From Pueribacillus sp041725775 (GTDB lineage Bacteria > Bacillota > Bacilli > Bacillales > UBA6769): a DNA stretch of 17,965 nucleotides. Both the position numbers and the translations under genes were made by a program. How positions within the stretch are numbered: position 1 is the first letter of the stretch; each line of letters opens with the position of its first letter. The stretch spans positions 1-17,965 of the forward strand of contig NZ_JBEUEL010000045.1 in assembly GCF_041725775.1 (NCBI RefSeq), given 5' to 3'. Under the pieces are notes generated by a model, which had not been told where the DNA came from, made no database searches, and worked only from the letters and a program-made list of their open reading frames with translations. Positions 13,591 through 17,965 of the stretch are shown here, piece by piece.

Positions 13591-14829
13591 GTGGAATTAA
13601 AGTCAGCTAGTAGATTTTGGATCTATGTCATTACCGGAATGTTGTCTACAATGGTTGCAATCGCTTTTGCAAGAATGTCTTATGGTGTCATTCTTCCGTA
13701 TATGAGTGACAGTCTGTCTTTATCTTATAAGCAATCTGGTTTTCTTGGAACCATTACATCATTAGGTTATTTAACTCTCGTATTAGTCGCTGGAATTGTA
13801 GCATCAAAATGGGGCGGTAAGAAAACGATTCTGTCTGGTATTTCTTGTACGACAATTAGTTTTTTAGGTCTCGCCATGTCTCAAAGTTATACAATGAGTA
13901 TGTTCTTCATGCTTTTTCTCGGGATTGGAACCGCTTTTACGTTTACAACTTTAATCTCGACTGTAACCGCTTGGTTTCCGAGTAAAAGAGGATTCGTTAT
14001 CGGTCTCATGACTAGCGGAGTCGGGATTGGTAGTTTAACGACTGGATTTTTAGTTCCATACTTAAATGACATCTTTCCTGAACATGGTTGGCGTTATGCT
14101 TGGGCAACTTTTTCAGTCATTGGTTGTATTACACTTATTATGATTTTTCTTTTTATTCAAAATCCACCGAATACTTCTAAACGTTCAAGTGATACTAAGT
14201 TTGCTGCACCATCGATTACTCCATTGAGAATCTATACAAATATTAATCTTGTTCTCGTCGGGCTCATTTACGGCATTGTCGGACTTACATATTTAGCACA
14301 ATCGATTTTTATTATGAGTTATATGATTGAATACGGAATTGATCCCATTAAAGCAGGTCAACTTATCGCTCTAAATGGGATAATTTCAATTTTTAGTAGC
14401 CCGTTTTGGGGCTATATTTCTGATCGAGTCGGAAGAAGTAATGCGATTATTATTACAAGCATATTAACTTGCTTAGCGATGTCTGTTACAGTACTAAGTC
14501 AATCACTCCTCGGGTTTACGCTACATATGATTTTATTAAGCAGTACTGTATCAGGCTTATTTACACTCGTACAAGCATCTAGTATGGATCATGTCGATGA
14601 ACCGCATGAAATGCCTATTGCCTTTAGTTATGTCACATTTTATTTTGCGACAGGACAACTCATAGGGCCAATCGTTTCAGGATGGCTTATCGAAGATTTT
14701 GGTGGCTTCAAAACTGCATTCCTTATGCTTACAATAACACTTGCCATCGGGGTTCTGTTTGCAATCTTACTTCGAATAAGTAGTAGAAAAAAAGAGAAAC
14801 AAACAGTCAACGTGGAAGAAACGATCTAA
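13591..14829 (+). CDS. MFS transporter (YbfB/YjiJ-like)
   Basis: 412 aa from GTG 13591. An in-frame ATG at 13561 exists, but the SD AAAGGAGA (13576-13583) lies downstream of it and 7 nt before the GTG, which fixes the start. About 12 hydrophobic segments, with the MFS loop motifs ASKWGGKK between helices 2 and 3 and GYISDRVGRSN between helices 8 and 9. The opening FARMSYGVILPYM resembles the YbfB/YjiJ branch, whose substrates are poorly known. It has a strong sigma-A promoter and ends 36 nt before the diguanylate cyclase gene, so the pair is very likely cotranscribed; the substrate might then feed a signal to the sensor, which is inference. Confidence 0.88.
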   Translation: MELKSASRFWIYVITGMLSTMVAIAFARMSYGVILPYMSDSLSLSYKQSGFLGTITSLGYLTLVLVAGIVASKWGGKKTILSGISCTTISFLGLAMSQSYTMSMFFMLFLGIGTAFTFTTLISTVTAWFPSKRGFVIGLMTSGVGIGSLTTGFLVPYLNDIFPEHGWRYAWATFSVIGCITLIMIFLFIQNPPNTSKRSSDTKFAAPSITPLRIYTNINLVLVGLIYGIVGLTYLAQSIFIMSYMIEYGIDPIKAGQLIALNGIISIFSSPFWGYISDRVGRSNAIIITSILTCLAMSVTVLSQSLLGFTLHMILLSSTVSGLFTLVQASSMDHVDEPHEMPIAFSYVTFYFATGQLIGPIVSGWLIEDFGGFKTAFLMLTITLAIGVLFAILLRISSRKKEKQTVNVEETI

Positions 14830-14865
14830 CAACACATATTCACCAAATGTTTGGAAGGTGATTAC

Positions 14866-16122
14866 ATGCGACATTTTACGACTCAATCACTAGCAATGTA
14901 TATATGCAAAAATTTATATGACGAAACAAATTTGCATACATTTATGTTTAAAAATGACTTAATTATCTTTGCTTCTTCAGAAAATTCAATTTTAGGTCAA
15001 TCTTTTTGCTTTGAAAATGTAACTCCTTCAATTGAAGATGATATTATGCTATTTCCAGCTTTCCATACGATTAAAAGCGGAGGTATTATTTCAATTACAT
15101 ATAATGACGAACCTGTATTTTCCGTTGGGATGGAAGGTGAATTATCTAAAATTCGTACAACGTTGCGTATGCTCTTTCACTTCGTTAACATGTGGCTTGG
15201 ATTTCGAGAACGTTTACTCAGTATTGAAAAAACTCACAAATTAATATTAGAAAATATTAAAGATGGATACTATGAAGTTGATTTAAAAGGGAACCTCACT
15301 TTTTTTAATAGTGCCTTCAAGGAGATGATCGGATATTCTGAATTTGAACTGCTTGGCATGAATTATAAAGCGTATACATCTAAAGAAACATCAAAACTTA
15401 TTTTCACCATGTACAACAATGTGTACAAAACGAGAAAAGCTTCCGAAATGTTGGAATTTCAATACATTAAAAAAGATGGTGAAACATTTAATGCAGAAGT
15501 TTCCATTAACCTTATTAATGACGAGGCAAATAAACCAATCGGTTTTTGCGGAATCGTCCGTGACATTACGGAACGAAAAAAATCAGAAGAGCTTATCAAT
15601 TTTTATGCTTATCACGATCCGTTAACAGAGTTGCCAAATCGGCGCTATTTTGAAAGTCAATTAAAAAAAGCGATCAACGAAGCAGACGAAAGAAAAAAAA
15701 TGCTAGCTGTGTTATTTATTGATCTTGATGGATTTAAACAAGTCAATGATACTCTCGGACATTCAGCAGGAGACAAGTTATTGCAGCAAATTGCGAACCG
15801 ACTTACCTCCCATCGTCCAGATAAAACCGTCATCTCAAGATTAGGCGGTGATGAATTTACGATCCTCATTCACGACTTAGACTATTTTCATGAAGTTTAT
15901 GTTAAGACGAAGTCAATACTTGAACTTTTTCAAAAAAACTTTACAATTTCGGGCGTGAATTTTACAATTACTGCAAGTATCGGTGTCTCACTCTATCCAA
16001 CCGAAGGGAAAACACCTGAAGAACTTATGATTAACGCTGACCTTGCCATGTATAAAGCAAAACAAACAGGTAAAAATACCTTTCGCTTTTACGGTCATCT
16101 TCATAACTCGTTTCTAAAATAA
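14866..16122 (+). CDS. PAS-GGDEF diguanylate cyclase
   Basis: 418 aa from ATG 14866; a TTG at 14851 lies in the SD (GGAAGGTGAT) and is not the start. Residues 1-115 are an unrecognised soluble N-terminal domain with Cys14 and Cys48. A PAS domain spans about 122-237, ending FCGIVRDITERK. The GGDEF domain (about 245-412) has YHDPLTELPNRRYF, FIDLDGFKQVNDTLGHSAGD and the intact motif GGDEF (327-331), so it should join two GTP into c-di-GMP. The RxxD inhibitory site expected just upstream is not intact (RPDKTVISRL). No membrane helix is seen, so it is a cytosolic sensor. It follows the MFS gene by 36 nt. c-di-GMP promotes surface attachment and lowers motility in bacilli. Confidence 0.92.
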   Translation: MRHFTTQSLAMYICKNLYDETNLHTFMFKNDLIIFASSENSILGQSFCFENVTPSIEDDIMLFPAFHTIKSGGIISITYNDEPVFSVGMEGELSKIRTTLRMLFHFVNMWLGFRERLLSIEKTHKLILENIKDGYYEVDLKGNLTFFNSAFKEMIGYSEFELLGMNYKAYTSKETSKLIFTMYNNVYKTRKASEMLEFQYIKKDGETFNAEVSINLINDEANKPIGFCGIVRDITERKKSEELINFYAYHDPLTELPNRRYFESQLKKAINEADERKKMLAVLFIDLDGFKQVNDTLGHSAGDKLLQQIANRLTSHRPDKTVISRLGGDEFTILIHDLDYFHEVYVKTKSILELFQKNFTISGVNFTITASIGVSLYPTEGKTPEELMINADLAMYKAKQTGKNTFRFYGHLHNSFLK

Positions 16123-16160
16123 AAGATTTTGTTCTTTTAAAAGAATGAAGTCTTTTATTT
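16117..16160 (+). terminator. AT-rich hairpin after the diguanylate cyclase gene
   Basis: AAATAAAAGA (16117-16126) pairs with TCTTTTATTT (16151-16160), and an inner TTCTTTTAAAAGAA is also self-complementary. It overlaps the cyclase stop and ends in T-rich sequence. The inner part is also a SinR-like site, listed separately. Confidence 0.5.
16131..16146. promoter_or_regulatory. SinR-like palindrome, distal
   Basis: GTTCTTTTAAAAGAAT: the left half is an exact GTTCTTT, and the right half differs at its last base from the GTTC-N8-GAAC form found upstream of tapA. It begins 71 bp before the proximal site. Confidence 0.4.
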
Positions 16161-16161
16161 A

Positions 16162-16190
16162 TTGCTTAACTTTATCTTTTTTGCTATGAT
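16162..16190 (+). promoter_or_regulatory. Sigma-A promoter of the 64-aa gene
   Basis: TTGCTT (16162-16167) and TATGAT (16185-16190) with 17-nt spacing. The predicted transcript start falls next to the proximal SinR-like palindrome. Confidence 0.7.
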
Positions 16191-16201
16191 TAATTTAAAA
16201 C

Positions 16202-16217
16202 GTTCTCTATAGTGAAC
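16202..16217. promoter_or_regulatory. SinR-like operator just downstream of the promoter
   Basis: GTTCTCTATAGTGAAC is a 16-bp GTTC-N8-GAAC inverted repeat with one mismatch pair; its left half, GTTCTCT, is an exact SinR consensus (GTTCTYT). Lying over the transcript start, it would block transcription if bound. The same 16-bp geometry occurs upstream of tapA at 5415-5430. Confidence 0.55.
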
Positions 16218-16233
16218 ATAAGGGAGGAATTTT

Positions 16234-16428
16234 ATGCGGCTTTTTTACAATGAAGCGAAACAGCTTGTTGATCGAACAATGCAGAATGAACATACCATTA
16301 TCGAAATCAAAAAAGAAGGCACGCTAGACTACGACCTTCAAGTGATCCGAATCCAACGGGCCCTTCGAAAAGTGTATGAAGCAGGTTTTAAGGATGGACT
16401 CAACAGTAAACAAAACCAAGCTTTCTAA
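16234..16428 (+). CDS. Conserved-looking 64-aa protein of unknown function
   Basis: 64 aa, soluble and mostly helical by composition: MRLFYNEAKQLVDRTMQNEH at the start, then LQVIRIQRALRKVYEAGFKDG before a short tail. No cysteine, membrane helix or known motif is visible. SD AGGGAGGAA is perfect, and a sigma-A promoter with a SinR-like palindrome stands upstream, which supports a real, regulated gene. Its last codons and stop lie in a terminator shared with the convergent gene; the two frames overlap by 4 nt. I do not recognise it. Confidence 0.78.
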   Translation: MRLFYNEAKQLVDRTMQNEHTIIEIKKEGTLDYDLQVIRIQRALRKVYEAGFKDGLNSKQNQAF

Positions 16429-16441
16429 CGAGCTTGGTTTT
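16412..16441. terminator. Bidirectional terminator between convergent genes
   Basis: AAAACCAAGCT (16412-16422) pairs with AGCTTGGTTTT (16431-16441), loop 8 nt. The stop codons of both flanking genes lie in the loop. Confidence 0.85.
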
Positions 16442-17363
16442 GAAGTTCTGCAATGACTTTTTCGATTAAGCGAGCTTGTGTATTTTCAAATGCTGTTTTC
16501 GCCAAATCAATTAATTGCTTATCTACGTCTACTTGCAACTGGCTTAGCAACACTTCAATATATTGGGTATCTGTTTGAATCGCTTGTAGCAACAATGTTT
16601 CTTGTTTACCGAAACTTAATCCTTCCATTACCGCTGTCGTGAATGACCGTTTCGTAAATGTATCGTCAAAATAAATAGCTGTTGTATGATCAGCTAAAAA
16701 CAAATCCACATAATGAAGTGCGATAATTCGATTCAGTCGTTCATATTCTTGCTTCGACAATTGAGAAAGCGAATCATCTAATTTTTCAACTGCAGACGTT
16801 GAAAGGCGATCCATCTTTTGTGCAATGTCCATTAGATTAACAAAGACACGAATGTACAACAAACCGTTTGATATAAATAACGGGTTTAGACGCTTCATAA
16901 GCGGATCATTCGTTTTTAATTGCGTCCTTCGTATAAAACGCTCCGTATATTGTTCAAGCGTTCGAATCCATGTCATACGCTCCGAATTTTCAGCATGCTG
17001 TCGATTTTTTACCTCATCAACCGCGCGCTGGAACGCTTCCTCTTCATGATCTGAAATTTCAATTTCATGTTCTTTACTCGTATGCTGTTGGCGAAATTGT
17101 GCAAGCAATGAGTCCGGATCTTGTAAAACAGATTGACTTCCTTGCGTAGTTTTATGCGTTATAGACGTTTTTTCATGCTCCTCTTTTATTTCAGTTGTTT
17201 CTTCATTAAGTTGAGCGGACTTTAAACGAAAATAAATAATCGTTCCTATCGTTACAATTAATGCTACAAAAATGAATACTGCAAGAATACCCCAAGAAAT
17301 ATATAGACCATACGCTACAAAAGTAAGAAAGACGAAAACAATACTAAAACAACCAACTCTCAT
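16425..17363 (-). CDS. Membrane-anchored protein of unknown function, downstream of zur
   Basis: 312 aa. Two hydrophobic segments at the N-terminus (about 5-22 and 25-47) form a hairpin anchor, followed by about 260 soluble residues: an acidic linker rich in Glu, His and Thr (about 52-110), then a helical region (about 120-312) with heptad-like Leu/Ile spacing and a C-terminus ending LIEKVIAELQNQAR. No catalytic motif or metal site is obvious. It starts 19 nt after the zur stop, with GGGTGG as a likely SD in the gap, so it is probably cotranscribed with zur. Whether it has a role in zinc handling is unknown; the link rests on position alone. Confidence 0.8.
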   Translation of the reverse strand: MRVGCFSIVFVFLTFVAYGLYISWGILAVFIFVALIVTIGTIIYFRLKSAQLNEETTEIKEEHEKTSITHKTTQGSQSVLQDPDSLLAQFRQQHTSKEHEIEISDHEEEAFQRAVDEVKNRQHAENSERMTWIRTLEQYTERFIRRTQLKTNDPLMKRLNPLFISNGLLYIRVFVNLMDIAQKMDRLSTSAVEKLDDSLSQLSKQEYERLNRIIALHYVDLFLADHTTAIYFDDTFTKRSFTTAVMEGLSFGKQETLLLQAIQTDTQYIEVLLSQLQVDVDKQLIDLAKTAFENTQARLIEKVIAELQNQAR

Positions 17364-17382
17364 CTACATGCCACCCAATCCA

Positions 17383-17790
17383 TCAGCTGCATTCTACACA
17401 ATATCCGTACAATTCAAACTTATGATCGGTAATCGTAAACTCTTTCGGCTTCTCTACTAACGCGTCAAGCGGGCAAAGTTCAATCATACGAGATTTTCCA
17501 CATGACAAACAGATTAGATGATGATGATGTTCATCATCTGAACAATGTAAGCGATAAATGCGCTCTCCATTAAGTTCCGTTGTCTCTAACATTTCAAGTT
17601 CCTCAAACAACGTTAAATTCCGATAGACTGTATCAAAACTGAGCTCAGGAAATACCGTTTGCATAAATGACAATACTTCCTTAGCGGACAAATACCGCTT
17701 TTCCTTCACAAAAATGCGTAAAATCTCCTCACGCTTATCTGTCTGTTTATAGCCTTTTTCTTTTAATCGTTCCATGTATTGTTTTACCAT
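17383..17790 (-). CDS. zur: Zur-type Fur-family metal regulator
   Basis: 135 aa, the usual Fur-family length. The N-terminal winged helix has KGYKQTDKREEILRIF and the recognition region ELSFDTVYRNLTLFEEL (49-65). The structural zinc site is Cys94-x-x-Cys97 with Cys131-x-x-Cys134 at the very C-terminus. A His cluster (88-91) and later ligands fit the regulatory metal site. It is closer to B. subtilis Zur (LSFDTIYRNL, HHHHFICLACGK, HKFEIYG) than to Fur or PerR, so zinc-responsive repression of uptake genes is likely. No clear Zur box was found at its own promoter. The downstream gene follows after 19 nt. Confidence 0.9.
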   Translation of the reverse strand: MVKQYMERLKEKGYKQTDKREEILRIFVKEKRYLSAKEVLSFMQTVFPELSFDTVYRNLTLFEELEMLETTELNGERIYRLHCSDDEHHHHLICLSCGKSRMIELCPLDALVEKPKEFTITDHKFELYGYCVECS

Positions 17791-17839
17791 CTATTTCATC
17801 CCCAATACGTAACAAAATGAACAATTGCTCATCCCCTAC

Positions 17840-17867
17840 ATTATACCACAGGTCTGAGGAGTAAAAA
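17840..17867 (-). promoter_or_regulatory. Candidate promoter of zur
   Basis: Minus-strand TATAAT (17840-17845) is perfect; the -35 is weak, with T-rich TTTTTA about 16 nt upstream. It lies 50 nt before the zur start. Confidence 0.5.
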
Positions 17868-17948
17868 TTCTTCGAGATAATCTTCCCCCAACATGTGATA
17901 AATATGGGATAATTTAACTGTATTTATCAAAGATTGGGGGATTTTAAA

Positions 17949-17965
17949 ATGCTTACTCGAAAAGA
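17949..17965 (+). CDS. Start of an unidentified plus-strand gene
   Basis: ATG at 17949-17951 with a strong SD (GGGGGA, 17935-17940) opens MLTRK before the window ends. It is divergent from zur. Five codons are too few to name it. Confidence 0.55.

Overview
The window comes from a low-GC, endospore-forming Bacillaceae bacterium. The evidence is gene content: SinR, the tapA-sipW-tasA matrix operon, MetK behind an S-box (SAM-I) riboswitch, PckA next to a YtkD-type Nudix hydrolase, a PbpA-type transpeptidase, a Spo0E-family phosphatase and a Zur-type Fur regulator. Species was not assigned. No tRNA, rRNA or CRISPR array was seen.

Left part (1-5612): the 3' end of an IS256-family transposase abuts the 3' end of a decayed ketopantoate-reductase gene (two stops, two frameshifts). 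Then comes sinR with its own sigma-A promoter. Facing it on the minus strand are an Hsp20 gene and the matrix cluster, transcribed tapA, sipW, tasA, then a TasA-like protein with an LPKTG sortase signal. The tapA upstream region carries several SinR-type GTTC sites. No sinI lies next to sinR.

Middle part (5587-10135): metK (minus) has a long leader holding a sigma-A promoter, an S-box aptamer, an intrinsic terminator and, between terminator and start codon, a 249-bp inverted-repeat element flanked by 8-bp direct repeats. Divergent pckA has a CcpN-like promoter motif. A ytkD-like Nudix gene and a four-helix membrane protein of unknown role follow.

Right part (10246-17965): a class B PBP (minus), a Gly/Tyr-rich small protein, a 53-aa CxxC protein, a Spo0E-like 58-aa protein, an MFS transporter followed closely by a PAS-GGDEF diguanylate cyclase, a 64-aa protein behind a SinR-like palindrome, then zur followed by a two-helix membrane protein (minus). 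The first codons of a plus-strand gene reach the edge.

Together much of the window bears on the motile/biofilm/sporulation decision: SinR and the TasA fibre operon, a Spo0E-family phosphatase that would drain Spo0A~P, and a c-di-GMP synthase. The most distinctive points are the LPXTG-bearing TasA paralogue beside tasA, SinR-like palindromes in front of an unrelated small gene, and the MITE-like insert in the metK leader.
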